From positions 1-18,826 of the forward strand of contig JBCCEV010000084.1 of the NCBI GenBank assembly GCA_039030125.1: 18,826 bases of DNA. The letters are read 5' to 3'. The notes beneath the pieces are model-generated. The model searched no databases, was not told where the DNA came from, and saw only the letters and a program-made list of their open reading frames with translations. Positions 1 to 7,796 of this stretch are shown here, piece after piece. The DNA comes from JBCCEV01 sp039030125 (GTDB lineage Bacteria > Pseudomonadota > Gammaproteobacteria > Ga0077536). The number at the start of each line of letters is the position of its first letter. Position 1 is the stretch's first letter. Position numbers and translations under genes: made by a program.

Positions 1-632
1 CTCTGACACACTTCTCTGACACACTTAACAAACTTTACTATACGGAAAACTGTCAATATATGAATTCTGTCACTTACGTTCATATGATGGGCTGTTATTG
101 TGTAGTCATCAGCTAGTGTGTGCAGAAAAGTTTGGAAGGGAAACTCTTCCAAGTTAGTAACAAAATAGTTATTGTAGATTAGTCTATATGCATTTTTTTA
201 CAAGAACACAGCTTATGAGAACATATCAGGCTTCAAATGTCAAAAATAATAAGACATGTTTAAAATACTTGAAGAATTTAAAAGGCAATTTTCTTTAAAC
301 ACTTTGATAATTTTTATATGTATGTTTTGGCACAAGAACATTTCTAGCCTGAAATCCCAAAAAACTTAAAAACAGTCGGAAGACTTTTTCCAAGTACTAT
401 CGTTAAATAAACGTGCATTTTTTAAAATGGGACGCGCAAATTATGTTTCCTGTTTTGAAACAAATACACTCTTTTACAATACTCAAAGAGGAAAATCTAC
501 CAAATGCGATCTCGGATAACATCGGATAAGGACTTAATTTCTTCCAAGTACAAGAAGAAGAAGTTAGTTCTTATCCGATGTTTTCTAGGATCGCATTTTG
601 CAGATTTTTTGCCATGTTTGTTCTCATTTCAG
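1..632. other. AT-rich eukaryotic-like non-coding sequence (probable intron)
   Basis: This stretch is strongly AT-rich, full of A and T runs, and has no bacterial-type reading frame, unlike everything from about 800 onward. It opens with a perfect tandem duplication of the 13-mer CTCTGACACACTT (1-13 and 14-26). It ends in a pyrimidine-rich tract and TTCTCATTTCAG (621-632), which looks like a eukaryotic splice acceptor directly in front of a zinc-finger exon. Apart from the fold-back repeat at 492-608 I see nothing else in it. The eukaryotic origin is inferred from composition plus the adjoining exon. Confidence 0.7.
492..608. repeat. Fold-back inverted repeat, arms about 49 bp
   Basis: The left arm (about 492-540) and the reverse complement of the right arm (about 560-608) match at roughly 80 percent. 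The blocks AAATGCGATC and AACATCGGATAAG are identical in both arms. The loop is short, around AAGTACAAG. It lies in the probable intron just before the TRAF exon. It may be a small MITE-like or fold-back element; no target-site duplication was identified. Confidence 0.7.
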
Positions 633-799
633 TTACACGAAGAAGATTGTCTCTACAAAAAAGCGCCATGTCCGACTAACGGATGTTATGTTTTCTTGAT
701 GAGAAAAGTTCTACCACAGCATGTCAAAGTATGCGACCAACGCACTGTCAAATGTAAATTCTGCAGTACGGAAGTAGCTTATATACAATACAATGTAAG
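633..799 (+). CDS. TRAF-type zinc-finger exon (eukaryotic, partial)
   Basis: After the AG at 631-632 the frame reads LHEEDCLYKKAPCPTNGC and continues through VLPQHVKVC to VKCKFC. This is the repeating pattern of TRAF-type zinc fingers: C-x4-C-x11-H-x3-C, followed by the C-x2-C of the next finger. TRAF zinc fingers belong to metazoan signalling adaptors and are not expected in a bacterial operon. A GTAAGG at 795-800 fits a splice donor, which would end the exon at 794. The bacterial sequence begins within a few bases of this point, so the rest of the gene is absent. The frame continues upstream into the fold-back repeat, but that part lies before the acceptor and is probably not coding. Only one exon is visible. 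Confidence 0.7.
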
Positions 800-1645
800 G
801 TGACCCAGCGCCGTAACGGGCGTTCCGAAATGTATGACGTGGAGCTGCTAGACGGGCGCGATCCGGTGCAACCTCTCTCTCTGCGGCGCAATGGCGTGTG
901 CTTCGTGGAAAACCTGGAGCCGGCGGTTGATTTGCAAACCAATGGTTTGGATTCCAATGATGTCATTGAGAATTACTATCCGCAAATCGGCGCACTGGTT
1001 ACCGAGGCTTTAGGCGCTGCCAATGTTGGGCAGGCTATTGTCTTCGACCATACGATTCGATCGCTGGCGCGGCGTCAGCGCGGCGAGAAAGAAACCAACG
1101 GTGAGAACGTCGGCGGGTATGCGAATGGTGCACACAACGACAACAGCAGCGTTTCGGCAAAGGCGCGCGTGCGGCTTCTTGCCAAGTCCAAGGAGGAAGG
1201 CGGCAGTGTCACTTTTACCGAGCCGTTGCTGAGCGAATCGGAAGCCGAGCGCATCGTTAGTGGCCATTTTGGGATTTTTAACGTGTGGCGACATTTTCAT
1301 CGCGACTATGGCGTGAAAGATTGGCCGCTAGTGGTGCTCGATGCCGCTTCGGCGGCGCCCGAAGATTTTCAGATTTCGAAGTACATCTATCCACATCGTG
1401 TTGGTGAGGTGATCAATGTTTTGCGCAATCCCAAGCATCGCTGGTACTACTTCCATGAAATGCGGCATCACGAAGCGCTGCTTTTCAAGGTCTTTGATAA
1501 TGCCAACGAACTGGGATTGGCCAGCCGCGCTGAATGCCCGCCAAATACTGCACACACATCGCTGAAATTACCGGGCGTTGATGACAACGCACCGCCACGG
1601 GAATCCATCGAGTGTCGCGTGCTCGTCGAATTTAGTGATTATTGA
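800..1645 (+). CDS. CmcJ/NvfI (AsaB-like) family oxidoreductase, 5'-truncated
   Basis: The 281-codon frame matches the CmcJ/NvfI/AsaB-like family, whose best studied members are non-heme iron, 2-oxoglutarate-type enzymes of natural-product pathways. Seen here are the VFDHT block (residues 81-85), AHNDNSS (111-117), FGIFNVWR (157-164), YPHRVGEVINVL (197-208), HRWYYF (213-218), EALLFKVFDN (225-234), AHTSL (251-255) and PPRESIE (265-271). His112 and Asp114 of HND, with His252, are my guess for the metal ligands. The frame enters at a point homologous to the RRNGR block, so roughly 25-30 N-terminal residues are missing. The GTG at 800 is an accident of the junction with eukaryotic-like DNA and not a real start. 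The substrate is unknown. A longer relative lies at 10100. Confidence 0.8.
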   Translation: MTQRRNGRSEMYDVELLDGRDPVQPLSLRRNGVCFVENLEPAVDLQTNGLDSNDVIENYYPQIGALVTEALGAANVGQAIVFDHTIRSLARRQRGEKETNGENVGGYANGAHNDNSSVSAKARVRLLAKSKEEGGSVTFTEPLLSESEAERIVSGHFGIFNVWRHFHRDYGVKDWPLVVLDAASAAPEDFQISKYIYPHRVGEVINVLRNPKHRWYYFHEMRHHEALLFKVFDNANELGLASRAECPPNTAHTSLKLPGVDDNAPPRESIECRVLVEFSDY

Positions 1646-1725
1646 ATGCTTTGAGTGCGATGGCTTGTTGTTGAGTGCCGCCGTCGCGGGAGTCGACCAC
1701 CGCGTCTTCTTGTCGCGACGCCGCG

Positions 1726-1755
1726 TTGACAGGCTTTTTCCGTCAAACCTAAGCT
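1726..1755 (+). promoter_or_regulatory. Possible sigma70-type promoter
   Basis: A perfect TTGACA lies at 1726-1731. A weak -10 candidate, TAAGCT, follows after 18 bases at 1750-1755. It sits in the only non-coding gap upstream of the DUF1330/dehydrogenase pair and points toward them. The -10 match is poor, so this is tentative. The rest of the gap (1646-1837) shows no other convincing signal. Confidence 0.25.
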
Positions 1756-1837
1756 AATCTGAAGTTGCCTTGGGTATGAGCCCCGAGCTTCGGCAGCCGG
1801 TGATATTTGACCTTTAGCGGCGAAAAGTAAAAGCCAA

Positions 1838-2167
1838 ATGAATAACGAAAAACCCGCCTACATGATGGTCAAGCTCCATATCAAAGACCTGGACGATTAC
1901 ATGGCACGCTATGTGACGCCGTTGGCGGCGATGTTTGAAAGCTATGGTATCGAGGTGCTTGCTGCCAGCGGCGAGACACAGGTGTTGGAAGGTGAATGGG
2001 ATGAAAACTGGACGGTGATCCTTAAATTCCCGAGTCTTAAGACCGCGCAATCGTGGTACAACAGCGAGGAATACGAGCCGCTAAAAGCGCTGCGCATCAA
2101 TGAGCTCACCAGCGGTGGCTCAGCGGTCTTCGTCGAAGGTTTCGATGCCGCGGCGCTCGGTCTGTAA
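1838..2167 (+). CDS. DUF1330 family protein
   Basis: This 109-residue protein has the usual size and look of DUF1330, a small ferredoxin-like alpha/beta-barrel domain. Visible family features are the opening PAYMMVKLHIKDLDDY, a central GEWDENWTVILKFPS strand region, the AQSWYNSEEYEPLKALR helix, and a small-residue-rich C terminus ending in a phenylalanine strand. No catalytic function is established for the family; members often sit beside dehydrogenases and detoxification genes. The gene lies 42 nt upstream of the dehydrogenase on the same strand, so the two probably form an operon. The start at 1838 is the first in-frame ATG and gives the standard family N terminus; only a weak purine-rich stretch precedes it. 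Confidence 0.85.
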   Translation: MNNEKPAYMMVKLHIKDLDDYMARYVTPLAAMFESYGIEVLAASGETQVLEGEWDENWTVILKFPSLKTAQSWYNSEEYEPLKALRINELTSGGSAVFVEGFDAAALGL

Positions 2168-2209
2168 GACAACCGCCGCCGATGAATTTCAAATTAACGA
2201 GGAAAGAAC

Positions 2210-3211
2210 ATGGCTAAAATCGCCCGTTTCAGCGAACCCGGTGGTCCTGAGAACATTAAAATCGTCGATGAAGAACCGGGTAGTCCTGGACCCAACGAAG
2301 TTTTGGTGCGCGTACACGCAGCGGGTCTGAACCGGGCGGAATGGTTGTATTTGCGCGGTCAATACTTCGTCGAACCAAAGCTGCCATCGCGGATTGGCGT
2401 GGAAGGATCAGGGGTGATCGAAGCGCTTGGATCAGGTGCTTCGGGCTATCAGGTGGGCGACGAAATCAGTATTACGCCAAACCTATCGCCGGACGACTAC
2501 GGTGTGATCGGTGAGTACGCGCTTGTGCCAACGGAGGCGCTCGCACCAAAACCCGAGGGGATGAGTTTCGAGCAAGCCGCGGCGGTGTGGATGGCCTACC
2601 CGACTGCCTTCGGGGGCCTGGTTGAGGTGGGCGGCCTAAAGGAGGGCGCGGGCCAAAATGTGGTGATATCCGCGGCGAGTTCCAGCGTCGGTATCCCGGC
2701 GATCCAAATTGCTAAAGCGCACGGCGCCACCGTTATCGCAACCTCCCGTGGGCGTTCAAAGTTCGAGCAGTTAAAAAACGCCGGTGCGGATCATCTCATT
2801 GCGACCGCGGAGGAAGATTTCGCGGCGCGTACCATGGAAATCACCGACGGCCGTGGTTTCGATATTGCTTTCGACCCGGTTGCGGGTTCGTTCCTGGAAA
2901 CGCTCGCGGGCGGCGCGGGCACGGAGGCCTCGATCGTCGAGTATGGTGCTTTATCGTTGGCTGAGACCCCCTTCCCGTTGTTTCCGGCGATTGGCAAGGG
3001 CCTGAAAGTCTGCGGGTTTCATTTAGTCTATAACCTGTTCGCACACCCGGATCGCACGGCGCGCGCCCTCGATCACTTAATGGCAGGCTTCTCCGCCGGC
3101 ACCTATCAACCGATCATCGATGAAGTGTTTCCGCTCGCTGAAACGGCTGATGCCTATCGGCGCATGGAATCTGGCCAGCAGATCGGCAAAATTATCGTCG
3201 CCTGCGCGTAA
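2210..3211 (+). CDS. Quinone oxidoreductase-like MDR dehydrogenase
   Basis: This is a 333-residue medium-chain dehydrogenase/reductase. An N-terminal GroES-like domain includes HAAGLNRAEW (36-45) and a VEGSGVIEALG segment (64-74). A Rossmann domain follows, with SSSVGIPAIQIAKAHGATV near 157-175 binding the nucleotide. The cysteine and histidine ligands of zinc alcohol dehydrogenases are not seen, which fits the zinc-free NADPH:quinone reductase or enoyl-reductase branch. Such enzymes reduce activated double bonds or quinones with NADPH; the substrate here cannot be told. A strong Shine-Dalgarno GAGGAAAG (2199-2206) precedes the ATG. It probably shares a transcript with the DUF1330 gene upstream and converges on the export operon downstream. 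Confidence 0.88.
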   Translation: MAKIARFSEPGGPENIKIVDEEPGSPGPNEVLVRVHAAGLNRAEWLYLRGQYFVEPKLPSRIGVEGSGVIEALGSGASGYQVGDEISITPNLSPDDYGVIGEYALVPTEALAPKPEGMSFEQAAAVWMAYPTAFGGLVEVGGLKEGAGQNVVISAASSSVGIPAIQIAKAHGATVIATSRGRSKFEQLKNAGADHLIATAEEDFAARTMEITDGRGFDIAFDPVAGSFLETLAGGAGTEASIVEYGALSLAETPFPLFPAIGKGLKVCGFHLVYNLFAHPDRTARALDHLMAGFSAGTYQPIIDEVFPLAETADAYRRMESGQQIGKIIVACA

Positions 3212-3275
3212 CCGCGAGGGCTCGTCTGCGAGCGATCCGGGCCGGCTTGCCGCCGATGGGACAACAACTCCCTGC

Positions 3276-4694
3276 TTAGGGTGTGCCGCTGCCGATATTT
3301 TGGAACGGGGCGAAATCCATCATCGCCGCGCGTAGATCGGTGGTGCCATTAAAGTAGGCGAGCAGTGCCTGCGCGTTGCGAAGTTTCGCATCGGCGGAAC
3401 GTTCCTCGCGAAGATTGACGACGAAAAAATCGCTCGCACCGGATTCAAAGCGCTGCCGTTCGGCGTCGACAAGGACGTCCGCCTGTACCGCTTCGTCGGC
3501 GGTGATCGCTGAGTATTGCGCGTCAGCCGTAATTCGTTCCCAGAGTTTATAAACCTCGTTGCTCAGGCGTTCGCTGGCAAGCTGACGATCAAGTTCAATT
3601 TTTCGAAGTTTTGCCTGCGACTCATCGATCGCGCCTTGTCCGAGACGGCGTTCCAAGGGGATAGAAACGGTGAGGTCCACAATCGCTTCGAAACCTTCGC
3701 GAGTCCGGCTTCCGCGCCCGACATCGTGACTCGTTTTAACGCCGACATCGACGCGAGGCAGCAGCGCGTTGCGGGCGATTTGAAGCTCCGCTTGGGCAAC
3801 CGCAGTGGCGTTATCTAGCAAGCGGATGTCAGGGTTGCGGGCGAGGACCTGCGCGATGGTGATCTCAGGATCGTCGAGTTCGAGCCTGAAACCTGGAAAA
3901 TGGTCCGGTAACTCGGCGTTATGGGGTCGTCTGGGCAATCCGTTTTCATCGCGCACGTACAACGACAGCTCGATCGCAGCCTGCGCAAAGTCGCGCCTGG
4001 CGTTGGTGAGCGCCGATTGGCGCCGCAACAGGTTTTGGCGATTTTCGATCACCTGAAATTGGGCCACGTCGCCTGCCGCGGCGCGTTTTTCCAATGCGCT
4101 CATTCTAGCCTCGGCGAGGTCGACAAGTTCCCGGTAAACAGCGACCCGCCGTCCTTGTGCAAGCCAAGTCCAATAGGCCCGGGCGGCGTTGCGTTGGGTC
4201 ATGATGCGGGCGATTTGCACTTCAATCTCCGCCTCGGCGATGCCCAGCTCGGCGCGGTTCACTTCAAAACGACGCCGATCTATGGCGCGATCGCGAAGCA
4301 ATGAAAACACCACCCCCGCGTTGAACTCCCCGCCTGAATTAGTAACAAGTTCTTGTTGATAGATGGGGAAATCGTCGTTGGTGACGCGGTAGCCCGCGAA
4401 AACTTTCGCGCCCGCCGTCGGCAAGCGTTTTGCGAGCCGAGTATCCATCGATGCGCCGTCAAAGCCACCGTCCGCCCAAACCAAAGACTCTTGTTCCAAC
4501 GCCAGATCGAAGGCCCCCATCTTGTTCTTCAGCCGTCCTTCGCTCGCCAGACGTGCCTCAACCGCCGCCTGGATGCGGGGGAAATGAGCATTCGCCGAAG
4601 CCAGCGTCTCAGCGATGCTCAGGGCTTGCGTTTCGAGCGCCGCCAGCGCGAAGGCCAGCGCGGCGATTGCTGTTGGCAATGAACGGTAGGTCAT
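3276..4694 (-). CDS. TolC-family outer-membrane channel protein
   Basis: The protein is a TolC/OEP-type outer-membrane efflux protein of 472 residues, counted from the ATG at 4694. That start gives a clear signal peptide, MTYRSLPTAIAALAFALAAL, and a 4-nt ATGA overlap with the adaptor's stop codon, matching the other overlap in this operon. A longer frame opens at 4754 but would put 20 polar residues before the signal peptide. Long alanine/arginine/glutamate-rich helices, the repeat of two similar halves, and an NxxxLLPRVDVGVKTSHD strand segment mid-protein are typical. Trimers form a channel across the outer membrane and periplasm. As the last gene of the ABC-adaptor-channel operon it should give the exit duct. 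It converges with the dehydrogenase at 3211. Confidence 0.9.
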   Translation of the reverse strand: MTYRSLPTAIAALAFALAALETQALSIAETLASANAHFPRIQAAVEARLASEGRLKNKMGAFDLALEQESLVWADGGFDGASMDTRLAKRLPTAGAKVFAGYRVTNDDFPIYQQELVTNSGGEFNAGVVFSLLRDRAIDRRRFEVNRAELGIAEAEIEVQIARIMTQRNAARAYWTWLAQGRRVAVYRELVDLAEARMSALEKRAAAGDVAQFQVIENRQNLLRRQSALTNARRDFAQAAIELSLYVRDENGLPRRPHNAELPDHFPGFRLELDDPEITIAQVLARNPDIRLLDNATAVAQAELQIARNALLPRVDVGVKTSHDVGRGSRTREGFEAIVDLTVSIPLERRLGQGAIDESQAKLRKIELDRQLASERLSNEVYKLWERITADAQYSAITADEAVQADVLVDAERQRFESGASDFFVVNLREERSADAKLRNAQALLAYFNGTTDLRAAMMDFAPFQNIGSGTP

Positions 4695-5740
4695 GGTGAC
4701 GCGCCGTTTGGTGCGCTCGGTGGTAACGGTGGAAACCGGTTCAGTTGTCGCCATAGCTCATAGCCTAAGCGCACCTCGCCGAGTTGGATCCACGCTTGCG
4801 ATTGACTGCCTAAGCGTAAATAGCGATCAGCAGGCCAGGGGTCTTCGGGATCTTCTACGAGAAGAACGCGAAACTCGTTATTTCGGGTTGCGACCGGGTC
4901 GACCACGATGACGATGGCGCCGAAGGTGCCGATCGCCGTTTCCGGCCAGCCACTGAATTGCACTGCTGGCCAACCTTCGAACATCACGCGCGCTTCGAGC
5001 CCGGGTGCAATTAATGGCGCGTCCAAACCGCTGACGAATACTTCAACCGCACGCTCGAAGTGACTGGGCGCAAACGTCGCGATCGGGCTTCCCGCTTTGA
5101 TTAAGGTTGCGGTATTTCCGGCTTCGATGTGAACGATGCGTCCGTCTTGGGCGGCACGAACGATTTGCGATGATTGCCGCGAAATGTCGATCTCGGCCTG
5201 ATTAATCGTTGCCTGGATTTCGGCCACCTTGGCAAGAAGCTCTTGATATTTAATCTCGGCGAGCTCGAAGTCCTTGCGTGCGCTAAGGCCCTGCTCATGC
5301 AACTGCCGTTGGCGTTGGTAGTCAATCTTCGCGGTACTGGCCGCGTTCCTCGCTGCTCGCAAGCGGCTGCGTCGCGCGTCGAGATCGGCATTGAGCCGTT
5401 CCACGAAGCGCGGGTCTATGTCGGCGATTTCCAAAATCGGATCCCCAGCGTTCACGAAGCTGCCATCGCGAACGTACCATTCCTTGATTCGCCCCCCAAC
5501 GAGCGCATTGATCTCATGGAGTCGATCGCCAGGATCTAAAGTGGTGACCTGTCCGATACCTTCGGCGGTTTGAATCCAAGGCACGTGCCATAAGATAGCG
5601 ACCGTCGCCGCGATAAATAACACCACGGCGAGGGCGACGGCGCTTAAGGCAGAGGGCAGGGGGGTCTTGTGAGCATCGACCAGTGAGGCAACGTGATTGG
5701 GATTTGCGAAAGTCTTAACCGGCGTAATCGTATCCGTCAT
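4691..5740 (-). CDS. HlyD-type periplasmic adaptor (membrane fusion protein)
   Basis: This 349-residue protein has a short cytoplasmic N terminus and one membrane segment near residues 31-51 (ALSAVALAVVLFIAATVAIL). A lipoyl/barrel-sandwich half follows (INALVGGRIKEWYVRDGSFV), then an alpha-helical hairpin (about 115-195, rich in Arg, Gln and Ala), and the second lipoyl half (IVRAAQDGRIVHIEAGNTA). It is on the short side for type I secretion adaptors because the hairpin is modest. The role is to bridge the inner-membrane ABC protein and the TolC-type channel. Its start overlaps the ABC gene's stop by 4 nt (ATGA, 5737-5740) and its own stop overlaps the channel's start in the same way, so translation is probably coupled through all three genes. 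Confidence 0.9.
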   Translation of the reverse strand: MTDTITPVKTFANPNHVASLVDAHKTPLPSALSAVALAVVLFIAATVAILWHVPWIQTAEGIGQVTTLDPGDRLHEINALVGGRIKEWYVRDGSFVNAGDPILEIADIDPRFVERLNADLDARRSRLRAARNAASTAKIDYQRQRQLHEQGLSARKDFELAEIKYQELLAKVAEIQATINQAEIDISRQSSQIVRAAQDGRIVHIEAGNTATLIKAGSPIATFAPSHFERAVEVFVSGLDAPLIAPGLEARVMFEGWPAVQFSGWPETAIGTFGAIVIVVDPVATRNNEFRVLLVEDPEDPWPADRYLRLGSQSQAWIQLGEVRLGYELWRQLNRFPPLPPSAPNGASP

Positions 5741-7434
5741 AACTCGGCCTCCGCTTGATCGGCGGCCTTGACCGCTTCATCAAGTGCCTCGATGGAGTCG
5801 AATGAGTTTTGTTCGTGAAAATTCCAAAACATGAAGTCATCAAAAGCGTCTAAGTCGCGCCGATGCGAGAAACACAGCAATGTCGTTTGATTATTGCCGC
5901 GCAGCGCTTCGGTGATCGACTGCCTGGCCTCCTTTGAGAGGGTGTCAAATAGCGGTGTCATGATGATCACCTTGGGTTGCGCCAGTATGGCGAATGCTAT
6001 TTTGAGTTTTATACATCCCGATTCCGTGAGTGGGTAGCCATAGGGTGTAAGTAATTGATCGAGATCATCGACCCTGCGCAGACGAACGATGTCCAGAACC
6101 TCTCGCATCCTTGCCCGAGACGCGGCAGGCGCGGCGATGCTGAGGTAGGCAGCGATCGTACATTCAGGAAATGTGGTGCTGTCGATGACGTGTACCCGGT
6201 CGCGAAGATCGTGTGCATTGAAGTCGCTAATGGCGTGGCCACCTAAAAATATCTCGCCGCTTTGGGGCCTTGCGAAGTTTTGGATGACATCGGTGAATGC
6301 TTTGATTTGCGGCGCGGATCGGGTCTCAACCAAAGTGGATCTGCCGGGCGCGCACTGCCAATCCAATTCAAATTCGTCGCCATTGACTGAGAATGCGACG
6401 CCATCGGCGATCACACTCGGTTCCCAGTCTTCGATTTGGCTGCTTTTGTTGATGTCCTCTATTTCGGTTGTGTAAAAGTTGGCGAGCTTATGCAGCGCCG
6501 CGTATGCATCGTAATAAAGCTCCAAGTAGTACCCGTAGCGGGTGAAGCCATAAAAAATCCCCGCCAAAATCAACTCGGCGGCTACCAACTGACCGACGGT
6601 GAGTTCCCCCTGTATCACCAGCCACCCGCCCACGCCCAGTAGCGTTGCGCTACTGGTGGCAAACATCACCAGAAATCCGACAATTTGCAGAAAAGTAAAA
6701 CGAAAGTGGCGCTTATGCGCGGCTACGTAATCTGCCTTCACCTCGTTGGTTTTATCAATCGCATAAGAAACGGTGCGATGGGATTTAAAGAAACTGTTGG
6801 CGTGCGTAAGGCTTTCGAGCCAGCGTGCCGCTTGATATTTGGTTTCCGATAGTTCGAGCGCAGTCTTCGAAGCGCCAGAGTCAAACGCGCGATAAACCAA
6901 GTAAGCGAAAAGCATGACCGATACGTTCAGCAGGAGGAACACGGGGTGATAAACCGAAGTGACGGCGACCCCGACGGCGGTTTGTAAACCGGTAGCCAAC
7001 ACCCCGGTGAGAAGGGGCGGCAGGCTTTTCTGAATGGTCATGATGTCGAAATAGCGATTGACCAAGTCGTCGCGGTTAATTTGCTCTAGGTGACCGAAAC
7101 TTGCGTACACCAGGCGCAGGCTTACTTCGGAGACCGTGCCGGAGAAAAATTCGCGCTCAAAAAGCTCCATCACATAGGCTTGCAGCGCGGCGAACAGGGC
7201 AGAGAACGACAGCAGCACGAACAGGATCAAGGCTAGCACTATGACCTGTTGGGTGAGCGCTGAATTGGTGACGGTTGTGATTAATACCTGGACCGACAGC
7301 GGCACCGACAACGTCAGGGCACTGATGGCCACGCCATAGATCAACGCCAGCACATAGAAGCGCTTTTGCGGGCCTAGGATCAGGGGCGCAATTTCAGACG
7401 CGGTCAACACTGCATTTTCGCGTGAGTCGTTCAT
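5737..7434 (-). CDS. ABC exporter-like protein with degenerate nucleotide-binding domain
   Basis: This 565-residue protein has the plan of a type I secretion/exporter half-transporter. A six-helix membrane domain (about 25-325) is followed by an ABC domain (about 340-550). The ABC fold is recognisable, with RPQSGEIFLGGHAI after the P-loop region and a switch histidine in CFSHRR (His524). Every catalytic motif is lost. The Walker A region reads VETRSAPQI (369-377) in place of GxxGxGKS. The signature region reads LTESG (469-473) in place of LSGGQ. Walker B reads VIIMTPLFD (489-497), without the Asp-Glu pair. Such a domain should not hydrolyse ATP. No C39 peptidase domain is present. It is first in the operon with the adaptor and channel. 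A partner ATPase elsewhere, or a non-hydrolytic role, is inferred. Confidence 0.85.
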   Translation of the reverse strand: MNDSRENAVLTASEIAPLILGPQKRFYVLALIYGVAISALTLSVPLSVQVLITTVTNSALTQQVIVLALILFVLLSFSALFAALQAYVMELFEREFFSGTVSEVSLRLVYASFGHLEQINRDDLVNRYFDIMTIQKSLPPLLTGVLATGLQTAVGVAVTSVYHPVFLLLNVSVMLFAYLVYRAFDSGASKTALELSETKYQAARWLESLTHANSFFKSHRTVSYAIDKTNEVKADYVAAHKRHFRFTFLQIVGFLVMFATSSATLLGVGGWLVIQGELTVGQLVAAELILAGIFYGFTRYGYYLELYYDAYAALHKLANFYTTEIEDINKSSQIEDWEPSVIADGVAFSVNGDEFELDWQCAPGRSTLVETRSAPQIKAFTDVIQNFARPQSGEIFLGGHAISDFNAHDLRDRVHVIDSTTFPECTIAAYLSIAAPAASRARMREVLDIVRLRRVDDLDQLLTPYGYPLTESGCIKLKIAFAILAQPKVIIMTPLFDTLSKEARQSITEALRGNNQTTLLCFSHRRDLDAFDDFMFWNFHEQNSFDSIEALDEAVKAADQAEAEL

Positions 7435-7796
7435 TCAGGTGTTCTTGGGGCGCGGGTATCAATGGTGATGTTATACGAATGTATATGGGGACGTGGACCC
7501 CTAAAAAAAACCCCCAAAAACATTGTTTTTATTAGGGTTTTTGTGGATCCACGCAGGGCGCAATCTGAGCCGCTCACCCAGACCCTAGTGCTCATTTTCG
7601 GTGCACGCGAGTGCAGCCAAATCAGGGTTTTGGGACTGAACCGGGTTTCCTGTCCATCCATGATTGGGTTTGTATTGAAACCGATCCTGCGCTGCGTGTT
7701 CTCTTTGTGCCAGCCCATGTCGGCGTTGTGAAAGAAGCGATGCGGAATATTGTTTAACAGTAGGATTGCTGTTGCTTAGATCCGGAGTAAATGCGC
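7435..7796. other. Divergent intergenic region
   Basis: This gap separates the leftward export operon from the rightward fetB-like gene, so it should hold promoters for both. No convincing -35/-10 pair was found. It contains a long imperfect inverted repeat (7493-7552) and a short open frame from GTG 7601 to TAA 7739, containing the peptide FLSIHDWVCIETDPALRVL. That frame looks protein-like but I do not recognise it, and it may be a gene remnant. Confidence 0.6.
7493..7552. repeat. Imperfect inverted repeat / long stem-loop
   Basis: GTGGACCCCTAAAAAAAACC on the left pairs with the GGGTTTTTGTGGATCCAC block ending at 7552, with small bulges. Inside it a second nested pairing, AAAAACA with TGTTTTT, is possible. 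The A and T runs on both sides would let it act as a bidirectional terminator or a cruciform. It lies between divergent operons, so a regulatory role at the upstream ends is at least as likely. Confidence 0.5.

Noticed and set aside
504..632. N-terminal extension of the TRAF frame from ATG 504
   Set aside because: It lies inside the fold-back repeat and before a clear splice acceptor, and gives low-complexity lysine-rich sequence.
808..821. 14-mer GCGCCGTAACGGGC also present at 12851-12864
   Set aside because: One shared 14-mer in 18.8 kb is expected by chance, and the surroundings differ.
3220..3233. Stem GCTCG-TCTG-CGAGC between convergent genes as a terminator
   Set aside because: The stem is only 5 bp and no T run follows on either strand.
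4695..4754. Upstream start for the TolC-type gene at 4754
   Set aside because: It would place a polar stretch ahead of the signal peptide and overlap the adaptor by 64 nt; ATG 4694 gives a signal peptide at the N terminus and a 4-nt overlap.
7431..7731. Opposing open frames of about 90 codons in the divergent intergenic region
   Set aside because: They run through the inverted repeat, have no ribosome site, and their composition is unlike the neighbouring genes.
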